DNA from: Szabonella alba
GTDB taxonomy: Bacteria; Pseudomonadota; Alphaproteobacteria; Rhodobacterales; Rhodobacteraceae
Reading direction: 5' to 3'
NCBI RefSeq assembly: GCF_016765775.1
Contig: NZ_JAESVN010000011.1
Coordinates: 1 to 64,000, forward strand
DNA length: 64,000 bases
Shown here: positions 18,301-28,169 of the stretch, in pieces
Position numbering within the stretch: position 1 is the stretch's first letter
How the letters are laid out: each line of letters starts with the position of its first letter
Position numbers and translations under genes: made by a program
Notes under the pieces: generated by a model
The model's input: only the letters and a program-made list of their open reading frames with translations
The model's database searches: none
What the model was told of the DNA's origin: nothing

Positions 18301-21300
18301 AGGCAGCCTTGTCCCCCTTGCCCCTGAAGGACAGCGAAATCCGGGCCCTGCGCCTCATCGCCCGCCGCACCTGGCGGTATTTTGAGACCTTCGTGACCGA
18401 GACCGACAATTTTCTGCCCCCCGACAACTTTCAGGAAACCCCGGAGCCCACGGTCTTTCACCGCACATCGCCCACCAATATCGGCCTCTATCTGCTGTCC
18501 GCAACGGTGGCCCGCGACATGGGGTGGATCGGGCAGGCCGCGGCCGTCACCCGGCTGGAAAAGACGCTGCTGACCGTGCAGCGGATGCCCCGCTTCCGGG
18601 GGCATCTTTTCAACTGGCATGATACCCGTGATCTGCGCGTGCTGGATCCGGCCTATGTCTCGGCGGTGGACAGCGGCAATCTGGCCGGTCATCTGATCGC
18701 CGTGGCGCAGGCCTGCCGGGACTGGCGGGAAATGCGGCTGGCAGAACCGGAACGGCGCGCAGGGCTTGGCGATGCGCTGGCGCTGGCTCGACTGGCGCGC
18801 ACACCCGGGGCCCCTGCGATCTCGGCCCTGCTGGACCGACTGATCGCCGCCAATGCGCGGCATGAGGCTTTCCCGACCTTGCTGCCCCTGGCGACCGAGG
18901 CTGCCGGTCTGGCCGCTCTGGACGATCCCGCATCCGATCTGGCCTTCTGGTGCAGTGCTGTGCGCGATTGCATTACCGGGCATGTCGAGGATGCGACGCG
19001 TGGCGCGGACCCCCGCCTTTCCAATGTCGAACGGCTGGCCCGCGATCTTGCGATGCAGATGGATTTTGCCTTTCTGCTCGACCCCGAGAAAAGGCTGCTG
19101 TCCATCGGCTTTTCCGTGGCGACGAACACGCGCGACCCCAACTGCTATGACCTGCTGGCCTCCGAGGCGCGGTTGGCCAGCCTGTTGGCCATCGCCAAGG
19201 GCGACGTGCCGACCCGGCACTGGTTCCGGCTGGGCCGCGCCGCGACACCCGTGGGGCCGGGATCGGCGCTGATCTCGTGGTCGGGCAGCATGTTCGAATA
19301 TCTTATGCCCTCACTGGTGATGCGAGCGCCTGCGGGGTCGGTGCTGGAACAGACCAACCGGCTGATCGTGGAGCGCCAGAGGGATTATGGCGTGGCGCAT
19401 GGGATGCCCTGGGGTGTGTCGGAATCCTCCTACAACGCGCGGGATCTCGAGATGACCTATCAGTATTCCAACTTCGGTGTGCCGGGGCTGGGTCTGAAAC
19501 GGGGCCTGAATGAAAACCGTGTCATCGCGCCCTATGCCACGGGGCTGGCCACGATGATCGCACCGCAGGCGGCCCTGCGCAATTTCAAGCGGCTTGCCGC
19601 CCTTGGGGCCGAAGGCCGGTTCGGATTCTACGAGGCGGTCGATTTCACGGCGCAGCGCCTACCTGCCGGGAAAGATCACGCCCTGGTGCAAAGTTTCATG
19701 GCGCATCATCAGGGCATGACGATCACCGCCATCGCCAACACAGTGCAGGACGGGCTGTTGCGGACCCGGTTCCACGCGGAACCGATGATCCGGGCGGTCG
19801 ACCTTCTGCTGCAAGAGCGCGTGCCGCGCGACGCAACTGCAGCGCCACCCCGGGCCGAGGATGTTCCGGTCACGAGGGTCGAAATCGACAACGCTCCGAT
19901 GGTGCGCCAGTTCGAAGGCCCGGGCAACACAACGCCCACCGGGCATATGCTTTCGAACGGGCGCTACGGCGTGATGCTGACCCCCACGGGCGGAGGTTTC
20001 AGCCGCTGGCGCGATCTGGCCATCACCCGCTGGCGGCCCGATCCATCACAGGCGGTGATGGGATCATTCATCTTTGCGCGGGATGTGAAATCCGGTGCGC
20101 TCTGGTCCGCGGCGGGGCAGCCGGCCGGATCCGGAGACCACCAGCACAGCGCGGTGTTCTGCGAACACGAGGCCTCATTCCGCCTGCATGAGAAAAAGCT
20201 GGGCATGACCACCGAAATCGTGGTTTCGGCTGAGGATGATGCCGAGGCGCGCCGCGTCACGCTGACCAATACCGGCCGCCATACGCGCGAGATCGACCTG
20301 ACATCCTATGCCGAACTCGTGCTGGCGCCACAGGCATCCGATCTGGCGCATCCGGCATTCTCGAAGCTCTTCGTGGTGACGGATTACATGGCCGAACTTG
20401 GAGCCATCATTGCCACCCGCCGCCGACGCTCCACCACCGACCCCGAGGTCTGGGTCGCCCATATCGGCGTCGTCGAAGGCGTTGAGAGCGCCCCGGTCCA
20501 GTATGAGACCGACCGCGCACGGTTCATTGGCCGAGGACGGGATATCGGCACTGCGGCGATGGCGGAAAGTCCGTTATCGGGCACCACGGGCACGGTTCTT
20601 GATCCGATCTTTGCGCTGCGCCGCCGGGTTGTCGTGCCTCCCGGCGGCATGGCGCGCGTGACGTTCTGGACCGTGGTCGCCGAAACGCCCGAGGCGCTTC
20701 TGGATCAGGTGGATCGCCACCGCGAACCCTCGGCCTTCGAGCGCGCCGTGACCCTGTCCTGGACACAAAGCCAGGTGCAACTGCGCCATCTGGGTGTCAC
20801 CCCCGCCGCTGCGGTCGATTTTCAGCGCCTCGGCGGCATGATCCTGCGCGACGATCCGCGCTTGCGGGCGACGCCCGGCCAGATCGACGCCGGTATGGGG
20901 CCGCAATCGACCCTCTGGGCGATGGGCATTTCGGGCGATCTGCCGGTCATCCTGTTCCTGATCAGCGACACCGAAGACACCGCCGCCCTGCATGAGGTAC
21001 TGGCCGCGCATGAATACCTGCGGATGCGGCAACTGGATGTCGATCTGGTGATCCTGAACGACCGTGCGTCGTCCTATGTACAGGATCTGCAGAGCGCCAT
21101 TGACGTGACTGTGCGCTCGGCCCAGACCCGCCCGCGCAATACGGTCCGTCAAGGCGCGACACAGGGTGCGATCCACACCCTGCGCGCCGATCTTGTCACA
21201 GCCGAACAGCGTGCCATGCTGAGCGCCGTGGCGCGCGTGACATTGCTGGCCAGCCGGGGGGGCATCGGCGCCCAGATCAACGCCGTGCCGCCGGTTGAAA

Positions 21301-23768
21301 CGGCGCCAGCGCCGCCGCGCCTTGCGGCGCCGGTCCCGTCACCGGCCAGCGCAGCCCCGGACATAGAATTGGAGTTCTTCAACGGCACCGGTGGATTTGC
21401 TGAAGACGGCCGCGAATATGTGACCATCCTGCGCGACGGGCACACCACGCCCGCGCCCTGGATCAATGTCATCGCCAATCCGGCCTTCGGATTTGCGGTT
21501 TCGGCTGAAGGCAGCGGCGCTGTCTGGGCCGAAAACAGCCGCGAGAACCAGTTGACGCCATGGTCGAACGACCCGGTCTGCGATCCTGCGGGAGAGGCGC
21601 TCTATCTGCACGATCTCGACAGTGGCGCGCTGTGGACGCCGACCGCGTTGCCGATCCGGGGGCGCGGCACCTATGTCGCGCGGCATGGCTTCGGCTACAG
21701 CCGCTTCGAACATGCCGCCCATGGCATCGCGGCGGATATGGTGCAGTTCGCGCCGCTGGACGATCCGGTCAGGATTACCCGCCTGACGCTGCGCAACACC
21801 GGCGACACCATGCGACGCCTTGCGGTCACCGCCTATGCGGAATGGGTTCTTGGCACGTCCCGCAGCGCCACGGCGGCCCATATAACCACCACAAGGGACC
21901 CGGAAACCGGGGCTGTTTTCGCCCGCAACCCCTTTGGCCTTGGATTTCCGGGCCGCGTCGCCTTTGTCGATCTGGGCGCGGAGACAAGCAGCGTGAGCGC
22001 GGACCGGGCAGAGGTTCTGGGCCGTGAGGGCAGCATGGCACGCCCCGCCGGGATCGGCGCCCGACGGCTGTCGGGGCGCACCGGGCCCGCGCTCGACCCC
22101 TGCGCCGCACTGCAGCGCCATGTGACACTTGCACCGCAGGAAAGCGTGGAAATCCTGTTCCTGCTTGGGCAGGCAGAGTCAACCGAGGCCGCGCGCGCCC
22201 TGATCGCGTGCCACCGCACCACCGATCCCGAAACGACGCTTCAGGGCGTTCGCCAGCACTGGACCGATCTTCTGACCGCCGTGCAGGTCACGACGCCCGA
22301 CCGCGCCATGGATATCCTGCTGAACGGCTGGCTGCTTTATCAGACGCTCGCCTGCCGGATCTGGGCGCGTGCCGGGTTCTATCAGGCCAGCGGCGCCTAT
22401 GGCTTTCGCGATCAGTTGCAGGATGGCATGGCACTGACCGCGCTGCGACCGGACATGACGCGCGCCCATCTTCTGCGTGCGGCATCACGGCAGTTTCCCG
22501 AGGGCGATGTGCAGCACTGGTGGCTGCCCCATTCGGGTCAGGGCGTGCGCACGCGGATTTCGGATGACCGCCTCTGGCTGGGCTTCGGCGTTGCGCAATA
22601 CATCTGCGTTTCCGGCGATGCCGCGATCCTCGACGCGCAAATTCCGTTTCTGGAAGGTCCGGCGCTGCCCCCCGGGGCGCATGATGATTTCTTCCTGCCC
22701 GCAATCTCGGGGACGACAGCAAGTCTCTTCGAACATTGCGCGCGCGGGCTGGATCAGGCGGTCGACCTGACGGGCGCGAACGGCATGCCGCTGATCGGAA
22801 CGGGCGACTGGAACGACGGCATGAACCGTGTTGGCGAAGGCGGTCAGGGCACCTCGGTCTGGCTGGGCTGGTTGCTGATTGCCACCATCGACGCGATGGT
22901 CCCCCATGCAGATATCCGCGACCCGGTCCGCGCCGAGCGCTGGCGCGCCCACCGGACCACCGTTCTGCAGGCCATCGAAAGCGAAGGCTGGGACGGCGCA
23001 TGGTATCGCCGTGGCACCTATGACGACGGCACGCCGCTGGGATCGGCGGCGTCCGAGGAATGCCGGATCGACAGCATCGCGCAATCCTGGGCCGTCCTGT
23101 CCGCTGCGGCTGACCCGGCGCGTGCAGCCACGGCCATGGCCAGCATGTCAGAGCACCTGATCCGCCCCGATCCGGGGCTTGCGCTGCTGTTCACGCCGCC
23201 CTTCGACAGCAGCCCGCTCGACCCGGGTTACATCAAGGGCTACCCGCCGGGATTGCGCGAGAATGGCGGGCAGTACAGCCATGCGGCGATGTGGGCAATC
23301 CTTGCACATTGCCGCATGGGAGATGGCGATGCGGCGGCGGGGCTGTTCTCGCTGGTCAATCCCATCAACCATGCCCTGACACCCGGGGCCGCCATGCGCT
23401 ACAAGGTCGAACCCTATGTCGTGGCCGCGGACGTCTATTCCATGGCTCCGCATGAAGGGCGCGGCGGGTGGACCTGGTACACCGGATCGGCCGGCTGGAT
23501 GTATCGTGCCGGGATCGAGGGCATTCTGGGGCTGACCCGCGAAGGATCGGAAATTCTGCTTGACCCTTGTTTCCCGAAGGACTGGCCAGAGATCCGTGCA
23601 ACGGTCCGGCTTGGGGACAGCGATATTGCCATCACCATAAAGAACGAAGGCCGGACCGGACATGGCATTCATTCTGCCCTGCTCGATGGCGTGCCCCTGA
23701 CGCCCGACAAGGGTCGGCTCAGGCTTCGTTTGCCCGAGGGCAGGCACAGTCTTCGGGTGACGTGCTGA
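15339..23768 (+). CDS. ndvB: Cyclic beta-1,2-glucan synthase (NdvB/ChvB family)
   Basis: About 2,810 residues, close to ChvB and Cgs. This inner-membrane enzyme makes cyclic beta-1,2-glucan, a periplasmic osmoregulated glucan. It initiates and elongates from UDP-glucose in a GT84 domain (LDADTRL at about 627, EGSFTGKGIYDVDAF, HRWVRGDWQ at about 780). It cyclises with the glycoamylase-like domain (WGVSESSYNARDLEMTYQYSNFGVPGLGLKRG at about 1360-1390). It controls chain length with the C-terminal GH94 phosphorylase domain (GDWNDGMNRVGEGG at about 2490). Membrane segments occur at about 420-475, 815-865 and 945-980. Translation starts at GTG overlapping the previous stop. The exporter gene (ndvA/chvA) is not in the window. 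Confidence 0.95.
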   Translation: MTAVTLLRGLRQRMVHSIGWRPSRSDLWRDTTPIRSEIFGTERLEHHALTLAAAQAVAPWRGPPVRPLTARVKDNARYLLMAYRSCAKTLQAGRPVAPAAEWLLDNFHLVEQQLRQIDDDLPAGYYRQLPKLADGPFAGYPRVFGLAWAYVAHTDSLLSGSVLVRFVKSYQQVSPLTIGELWAVAITLRIVLIENMRRLAEQITLGNEQRAVADGIVDRVLAAQNDKAVSPQDALHSATAFLARAPLDEIVAAQIAKRLRGFDPAETPLHAWLEDRLHHQGSTIETVVRNAQLRQGASNVTMRNIVTSIRLASELDWTDFVEDVSLIDDRLRARSDFAAMDFNTRNSYRTEIEVLARGSGISEIAIADAALRLAAKGAPGALSDPGFSLIGPGRTALERDVGFVPTLRMRLGRVAGQLGLGGYLGSIVLVSMTVLAAALWATGAERLSLLLLAITGLVTASEAGIALVNLAVTRTVRPGLLPGIDLSKGIPPTLRTLVAVPVLLHDAEDLQAQIDQLEVHYLSSTGGALHYALLSDGPDAASQTTSQDASLVATAEAAIGRLNARYPSDRGNRFLFLHRHRQWNAAEAVWMGWERKRGKLTELNRMLRGATDTNFLPHARLPQDVRFVITLDADTRLLRETVARLIGKMAHPLNRVVFDPVTRRVIAGYGIVQPRVTPALPTGTEGSLFQRIYSSPGGIEPYASADSNVYQDLFGEGSFTGKGIYDVDAFAASLAGRVPDNSMLSHDLFEGDFARAGLASDIDVVDAFPARYDTAMRRQHRWVRGDWQLLPWLIRPHSGLSLLGRWKMADNLRRALVAPLTLVTLFAGWMLPLPVAAVWSVAVLTMLALPHLVGLPFAVLPGRAGITSRSHLAALLADARRAFGLIALNTAFLADTAWQMTDATLRTLIRLVVTRRHLLQWVTAAAAGAEMQPGPGAQYRMMAGGLALGLSACGAAAALNPTVWPVVTAFAFLWLAAPALAHRISRPQAALSPLPLKDSEIRALRLIARRTWRYFETFVTETDNFLPPDNFQETPEPTVFHRTSPTNIGLYLLSATVARDMGWIGQAAAVTRLEKTLLTVQRMPRFRGHLFNWHDTRDLRVLDPAYVSAVDSGNLAGHLIAVAQACRDWREMRLAEPERRAGLGDALALARLARTPGAPAISALLDRLIAANARHEAFPTLLPLATEAAGLAALDDPASDLAFWCSAVRDCITGHVEDATRGADPRLSNVERLARDLAMQMDFAFLLDPEKRLLSIGFSVATNTRDPNCYDLLASEARLASLLAIAKGDVPTRHWFRLGRAATPVGPGSALISWSGSMFEYLMPSLVMRAPAGSVLEQTNRLIVERQRDYGVAHGMPWGVSESSYNARDLEMTYQYSNFGVPGLGLKRGLNENRVIAPYATGLATMIAPQAALRNFKRLAALGAEGRFGFYEAVDFTAQRLPAGKDHALVQSFMAHHQGMTITAIANTVQDGLLRTRFHAEPMIRAVDLLLQERVPRDATAAPPRAEDVPVTRVEIDNAPMVRQFEGPGNTTPTGHMLSNGRYGVMLTPTGGGFSRWRDLAITRWRPDPSQAVMGSFIFARDVKSGALWSAAGQPAGSGDHQHSAVFCEHEASFRLHEKKLGMTTEIVVSAEDDAEARRVTLTNTGRHTREIDLTSYAELVLAPQASDLAHPAFSKLFVVTDYMAELGAIIATRRRRSTTDPEVWVAHIGVVEGVESAPVQYETDRARFIGRGRDIGTAAMAESPLSGTTGTVLDPIFALRRRVVVPPGGMARVTFWTVVAETPEALLDQVDRHREPSAFERAVTLSWTQSQVQLRHLGVTPAAAVDFQRLGGMILRDDPRLRATPGQIDAGMGPQSTLWAMGISGDLPVILFLISDTEDTAALHEVLAAHEYLRMRQLDVDLVILNDRASSYVQDLQSAIDVTVRSAQTRPRNTVRQGATQGAIHTLRADLVTAEQRAMLSAVARVTLLASRGGIGAQINAVPPVETAPAPPRLAAPVPSPASAAPDIELEFFNGTGGFAEDGREYVTILRDGHTTPAPWINVIANPAFGFAVSAEGSGAVWAENSRENQLTPWSNDPVCDPAGEALYLHDLDSGALWTPTALPIRGRGTYVARHGFGYSRFEHAAHGIAADMVQFAPLDDPVRITRLTLRNTGDTMRRLAVTAYAEWVLGTSRSATAAHITTTRDPETGAVFARNPFGLGFPGRVAFVDLGAETSSVSADRAEVLGREGSMARPAGIGARRLSGRTGPALDPCAALQRHVTLAPQESVEILFLLGQAESTEAARALIACHRTTDPETTLQGVRQHWTDLLTAVQVTTPDRAMDILLNGWLLYQTLACRIWARAGFYQASGAYGFRDQLQDGMALTALRPDMTRAHLLRAASRQFPEGDVQHWWLPHSGQGVRTRISDDRLWLGFGVAQYICVSGDAAILDAQIPFLEGPALPPGAHDDFFLPAISGTTASLFEHCARGLDQAVDLTGANGMPLIGTGDWNDGMNRVGEGGQGTSVWLGWLLIATIDAMVPHADIRDPVRAERWRAHRTTVLQAIESEGWDGAWYRRGTYDDGTPLGSAASEECRIDSIAQSWAVLSAAADPARAATAMASMSEHLIRPDPGLALLFTPPFDSSPLDPGYIKGYPPGLRENGGQYSHAAMWAILAHCRMGDGDAAAGLFSLVNPINHALTPGAAMRYKVEPYVVAADVYSMAPHEGRGGWTWYTGSAGWMYRAGIEGILGLTREGSEILLDPCFPKDWPEIRATVRLGDSDIAITIKNEGRTGHGIHSALLDGVPLTPDKGRLRLRLPEGRHSLRVTC

Positions 23769-23808
23769 TCCCTGGGCAGCGGGCCTTGGGGAACTGGCGC
23801 AAATTACC

Positions 23809-23834
23809 CCGGACGCGACGGCGCACGCGTCCGG
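23809..23834. terminator. Bidirectional terminator-like hairpin between convergent genes
   Basis: A perfect 9-bp stem, CCGGACGCG/CGCGTCCGG, with an 8-base loop lies in the 111-base gap between the glucan synthase stop and the stop of the convergent kinase gene. It lacks a T-run on either strand. Confidence 0.5.
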
Positions 23835-23879
23835 TGCAGAAACAGAACGGACAGGCACCTTTTTCGGGCAGTCCTGACC

Positions 23880-26800
23880 TCACCCGCCGGGCGTCTCTGC
23901 TGTAAGGGCAAGCCGCACCAGTGCCGGCAAGGATGCCGCGCGCGTTTTACGCATCACCGATGCGCGATGGTTTTCAACGGTGCGCTGATTGACCCCAAGA
24001 TCATGGGCGATGATCTTGTTGGGCGCCCCGGTCAGCACCAGCGCCAGAACCTCGCGCTCACGCGTTGTCAGGCCGGAGAAGCGCTGCTGCGCGGCCTTGC
24101 GCGTTTCCAGGACCGGCTGGCTGTTGTCGCCCGACTTGATGGCGTGGCGCACGCTGGCCAGCAGAACGGCGGCGCTCGCCGGCTTTTCGATCAGATCAGA
24201 GGCCCCCGCCTTCAACGCCGCAACGGCTGTTGCCGCATCGCCATGTCCGGTCAGCATGACCGTGGGCAGTTTCGATTGCTGTGATCGCAGCAGGGTGATC
24301 AGAGCGACCCCATCCATGCCGGGTAACAGGTTGTCGACCAGCAGACAGGCGCCGGAACGGGCATGCGGCGCGGCCAGGAAATCTTCGGCAGTGGCATAGG
24401 TAAACACCCTCCAGCCCTCGGCCTCGAACAAGCGGCGGGTGGTTTCGCGGATCATCGAGGCGTCGTCGATGACGTAAACCGTGGTGATGTCCGTGTCCGG
24501 TCGCTGCGCGCTTTTGCCCTGTTCGATACGGGCCTTCTGCATCAGGTCGGAAATCAGGGCCAGCAAGACCTCGGGCATGACCGGCTTTACGAGATGGTGA
24601 TGGACCGAGGCTGTGACGCTTTTCAGGGTGGCCGAGGTGATATCGCCGGTCAGGATGATGCTGGGCACCGTGCCGCCCAGAACATCGGGCAGATCCTGCG
24701 CCAGCGTCAGACCGTTTGTGCCGCCTTGCAGATCAAAATCCGCCAGCAAAAGATCAGGCCGTTCCACATCACCGCTGGCCCATGCCAGCGCCTGCTGGGC
24801 CGTGGCTTTGGACACAACCGTATGGCCCTCTCCTTGCAGCACATCTGCCAGAAGATCGCGCAGGGATTCTTCATCCTCGACCAGAAGGATCGTGCCGGTC
24901 TGTCGCGTTGCCGTCAAAACCTCTGGTCCTGTCTGCACGGCAGCCGGGGGATCGGGAACCGGGTCAACCACCTGCAGCGTGATCATGAACGCAGACCCCT
25001 TGCCGGGGGTGGACCGGACAGTCACCGGATGATCCATCAGTTCGGCAAGCCGCTGCACGATCGACAGGCCCAGCCCGAGGCCCTGCCCGAAAGGTGAGGC
25101 TGATTTGCTGACGGTTTGATAGGGATCGAAGATGGTCTTCGTATCCTTCTCTGCCACGCCAATGCCGCTGTCGCAGACAAGGATGGTCACAACGTCGCCG
25201 CGCCGTCGGCACCCCATCAGGATGCCGCCTTTGGGTGTGTATTTCACCGCGTTGGACAACAGGTTGCGCAGCATCTGTTCCAGCAGTTGCGGGTCGGTCT
25301 GCACCCAGACCCTGGACGGCACCGCGCGCAGTTTCAGTCCCTTGAGCCCGCATTGCGGTCCGAATTCATCGACAAGCCGCTTCATGAGCGGCGCAATGGC
25401 CACAGGGCGCATCTCGGGATGCACGATCCCGGATTCGATCCGGTTCACATCCAGCATCGAATCCAGCATCGCGGTCATCGAGTTCAGCGTCTGATCCAGC
25501 AGCGCGGCCAGCCGTGCCGCTTCGCTGGATCGTTTATGCGGGGCCATCAGCTTGTGCAGCAGCGCCATGGATTGCAGCGGCTGGCGCAGGTCATGGCTGG
25601 CCGAGGCCAGAAACCGCGACTTGGCCCGGGTCGCGCGGTCGGCCTCGGCCATGGCGGCGTGCAAGGCGGCAGTGCTGCGTTTGCGTTCGGTGATATCCAC
25701 ATAGGTGATCACCACACCCTCGACCCGCCCGCCTTCGGCACGGTAGGGTTGAATGCGACGCAGGAAAAACTGACCGCCAAGCCCCTCGGTCTCCCGCTCC
25801 TGCGGATCGCAGGTTGCCAGCACGGCGCGGATATCCGCAGACAGGTCATCATCTTTCGACAGCGAGGCAAGGTCGGCAATCGGGCGCCCCACATCGGTCG
25901 GGATCACGCGAAAGATCGCGCGGGCGGCGGGCGTGAAGAAGCGGATGTTCAGATCAGGGTCCAGAAACAAGGTCGCCACATCTGTGCTGAACAGCACATT
26001 CTGCAGGTCATTGGCGGTGGTGCGGTGACGTTCCAGCGTTTCCTGCAACTGGCTGTTCAGCGCTGTCAGTTCTTCGTTCAGGGATTGAAGTTCCTCTTTC
26101 GAGGCCAACAGCTCCTCATTGGTGGACTGAAACTCCTCGTTGACCGACAGCGCTTCGGCGGCGTCAGCGCTGCGCGCTTCCACCTCCTCCTCCAGATCGC
26201 GCAGCGCGTCGGACAGATCCCCGCGCGCCGCTTCCAGATCTGCTTCCAGATCGCCCCTGCGCTGGTCCGGGCCGGTGGTCTGGCCCGATGACGGGCGCGC
26301 GGTGCTGATAAAGCAGGCCAGCACCAGCGGCTCGTCCCCGGCCATCACGGAATGCAGGGCAATATCAAAGCCGTCCGCCCCCTGCAGCCGCCCCCCTGAA
26401 ATCGTCACCAGCGGGTTTTCCGGGGTGCAGGACGCCGCAGCCGTACGGAACCGGGCGCGCAGCGCCTTTGGCAACATGCCGGCAATACCCGGATCAGGGT
26501 GGCCTTGGGTGACTTTCAGATATTTCTCGGTTTCGCCAAGCAGATACAGGCATTCCAACCGGTCATTCAGCAAGACAGCCGCGGGCGTATAGGTTTCAAA
26601 CACGATGCGGCGGCACAACTCGGCCAAAGCAGACCGCCTCAGCGGAGTTTGCCCCGGCACGGCCGGGGCTTCCCCGCGCTTGCCCAAACTGAAATTCAGG
26701 TCCCCGGGCAGGCTCTTGCCGACGCGCCGCCACAGACGCGCCGCCTTGTCCTCGATCGCAAAGCAGGCATCGCTTTGCCCCGGCATTTCCGCCGCCCCCA

Positions 26801-28169
26801 GCAGCAGCAGCCCACCGGACCGCAAGGCGAAACAGCAGCGCGCGATGACGCGTGCCTGCGCCTCGGGGCCCATATAGATCAACACGTTGCGGCATGACAC
26901 CAGATCAATCTTTGAAAACGGCGGGTCGGACAGCAGATCGGCGACGGTGAACACGACCAGATCCCGCAGAGCCGACGTGACCCGCCAGCCGTCATTTTCG
27001 GCCACGAAGAACCGGTCCAGCCGCTCGCGTGAGACATGGGCCGCAATATCCTTGGAATAGAACCCGGCGCGGGCGGTGGCGACGGCTTCGGGATCGACAT
27101 CGGACGCAAGAATCTGCAACCGGGCGGTGGCGCCTGCGGCCTCAATCGCCTCAATGCAGGTGATGGCAAGACTATAGGCCTCTTCGCCGGTGCTGCACCC
27201 GGCAACCCAGACCCGCAGCGGACGATCACCGGCCATCGCCGCCAGAAGGTCCGGAACGACCTTCGCCGACAGATTTTCAAACACCGCTGAGTCGCGGAAA
27301 AAGCTGGTGACATGGATCAGAAGATCGGCTGACAACTGGCTGCGCTCATCTTTGTCGGACTGCAGCATTCCAAGGTAACGTGCAGTTTCATCAGACCCAA
27401 GTCCGATCCGTGCCATCCGGTGGGCGATGCGCCGTTCCAGTGTGCCGCGTTTGTAAAGCGAGAGGTCCTGCGCCACATGTTCGCGCAGAAAGGCCAGCAC
27501 ATCGTCATATCCGGTGGTCGCCACGCTGGCCGCACGCAGGGCGCTGCCGCGTTTTGGCTCCGGTTTATCGGCCGCCGGGTTTCCGCCGGTTTCAAAAAAT
27601 GCGCGCAATGCGGCGGCCATCTTGCTGATGGGCAGGGTCTTTGCCACAAGGCCAGTTGCAATTGCGCTGTCCGGCATGCCGGGATAGCCTGCTTCGGTCG
27701 GGTCTTGCGCGATCACCAGCCCGCCAGCGGCCTGCATATCCGCAAGCCCCAGCGTGCCATCGGTGCCACTTCCGGACAGGATTATACAGGCCGAGGCCTT
27801 TGCTGCATCCTGGGCGAGGGAGCGCAGCAGCACATCAAATGGCAGGCGAACCGATTTGCCGCCCTCCGGGTCGCGCAGGTGAATGACCCCCCGTTTCACG
27901 GTCAGAAAAACGCCGGGCGGTATGACGTGAAGCACCCCGGCCTGAAGCGCCAGACCTTCGGTGGCCTGAACGACCTGCAGCCCGGTATGCTTTGCCAGCA
28001 GATCCACCATCATGCTGTCATGCGACGGATCAAGATGCAGGATCAGGATGAAGGCCCCCGGAACAGTCCCCGGCAGGTCCTTTATCAGCTCGCGACAGGC
28101 TTCCAGTCCGCCGGCAGAGGCACCGATCGCGACAACAGGCAGAACGGTGCGCGGCTTATCCTCTGACAT
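23880..28169 (-). CDS. CheB-CheR-PAS-histidine kinase-REC-REC-LuxR fusion protein
   Basis: 1,429 residues from the ATG at 28169 (AGGAG upstream). Domains in order: CheB methylesterase 10-190 (triad S18, H45, D137); CheR methyltransferase 220-485 (GCSTGEEAYS 324-333, CRNVLIY 426-432); a coiled coil with EEL repeats 640-720; PAS 720-830; HisKA with SHDLRQPLQ (H859); HATPase with NLLSNAVKYTP and the GLGLGL lid; receiver 1 at 1093-1210 (D1144, K1195); receiver 2 at 1228-1345 (D1279, K1329); and a FixJ/LuxR HTH at 1365-1425. All catalytic residues read intact. CheB/CheR-PAS-kinase hybrids are known, but a fused output receiver with a DNA-binding domain makes a whole phosphorelay in one chain. It is soluble by inspection. 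It is divergent from a stress block and convergent with ndvB. Confidence 0.92.
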   Translation of the reverse strand: MSEDKPRTVLPVVAIGASAGGLEACRELIKDLPGTVPGAFILILHLDPSHDSMMVDLLAKHTGLQVVQATEGLALQAGVLHVIPPGVFLTVKRGVIHLRDPEGGKSVRLPFDVLLRSLAQDAAKASACIILSGSGTDGTLGLADMQAAGGLVIAQDPTEAGYPGMPDSAIATGLVAKTLPISKMAAALRAFFETGGNPAADKPEPKRGSALRAASVATTGYDDVLAFLREHVAQDLSLYKRGTLERRIAHRMARIGLGSDETARYLGMLQSDKDERSQLSADLLIHVTSFFRDSAVFENLSAKVVPDLLAAMAGDRPLRVWVAGCSTGEEAYSLAITCIEAIEAAGATARLQILASDVDPEAVATARAGFYSKDIAAHVSRERLDRFFVAENDGWRVTSALRDLVVFTVADLLSDPPFSKIDLVSCRNVLIYMGPEAQARVIARCCFALRSGGLLLLGAAEMPGQSDACFAIEDKAARLWRRVGKSLPGDLNFSLGKRGEAPAVPGQTPLRRSALAELCRRIVFETYTPAAVLLNDRLECLYLLGETEKYLKVTQGHPDPGIAGMLPKALRARFRTAAASCTPENPLVTISGGRLQGADGFDIALHSVMAGDEPLVLACFISTARPSSGQTTGPDQRRGDLEADLEAARGDLSDALRDLEEEVEARSADAAEALSVNEEFQSTNEELLASKEELQSLNEELTALNSQLQETLERHRTTANDLQNVLFSTDVATLFLDPDLNIRFFTPAARAIFRVIPTDVGRPIADLASLSKDDDLSADIRAVLATCDPQERETEGLGGQFFLRRIQPYRAEGGRVEGVVITYVDITERKRSTAALHAAMAEADRATRAKSRFLASASHDLRQPLQSMALLHKLMAPHKRSSEAARLAALLDQTLNSMTAMLDSMLDVNRIESGIVHPEMRPVAIAPLMKRLVDEFGPQCGLKGLKLRAVPSRVWVQTDPQLLEQMLRNLLSNAVKYTPKGGILMGCRRRGDVVTILVCDSGIGVAEKDTKTIFDPYQTVSKSASPFGQGLGLGLSIVQRLAELMDHPVTVRSTPGKGSAFMITLQVVDPVPDPPAAVQTGPEVLTATRQTGTILLVEDEESLRDLLADVLQGEGHTVVSKATAQQALAWASGDVERPDLLLADFDLQGGTNGLTLAQDLPDVLGGTVPSIILTGDITSATLKSVTASVHHHLVKPVMPEVLLALISDLMQKARIEQGKSAQRPDTDITTVYVIDDASMIRETTRRLFEAEGWRVFTYATAEDFLAAPHARSGACLLVDNLLPGMDGVALITLLRSQQSKLPTVMLTGHGDAATAVAALKAGASDLIEKPASAAVLLASVRHAIKSGDNSQPVLETRKAAQQRFSGLTTREREVLALVLTGAPNKIIAHDLGVNQRTVENHRASVMRKTRAASLPALVRLALTAETPGG

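Noticed and set aside
23880-28169. Two separate genes (hybrid kinase plus FixJ-like regulator)
   Set aside because: The frame is continuous through the linker at residues 1210-1228 with no stop and no internal Shine-Dalgarno noticed; a sequencing error cannot be excluded.
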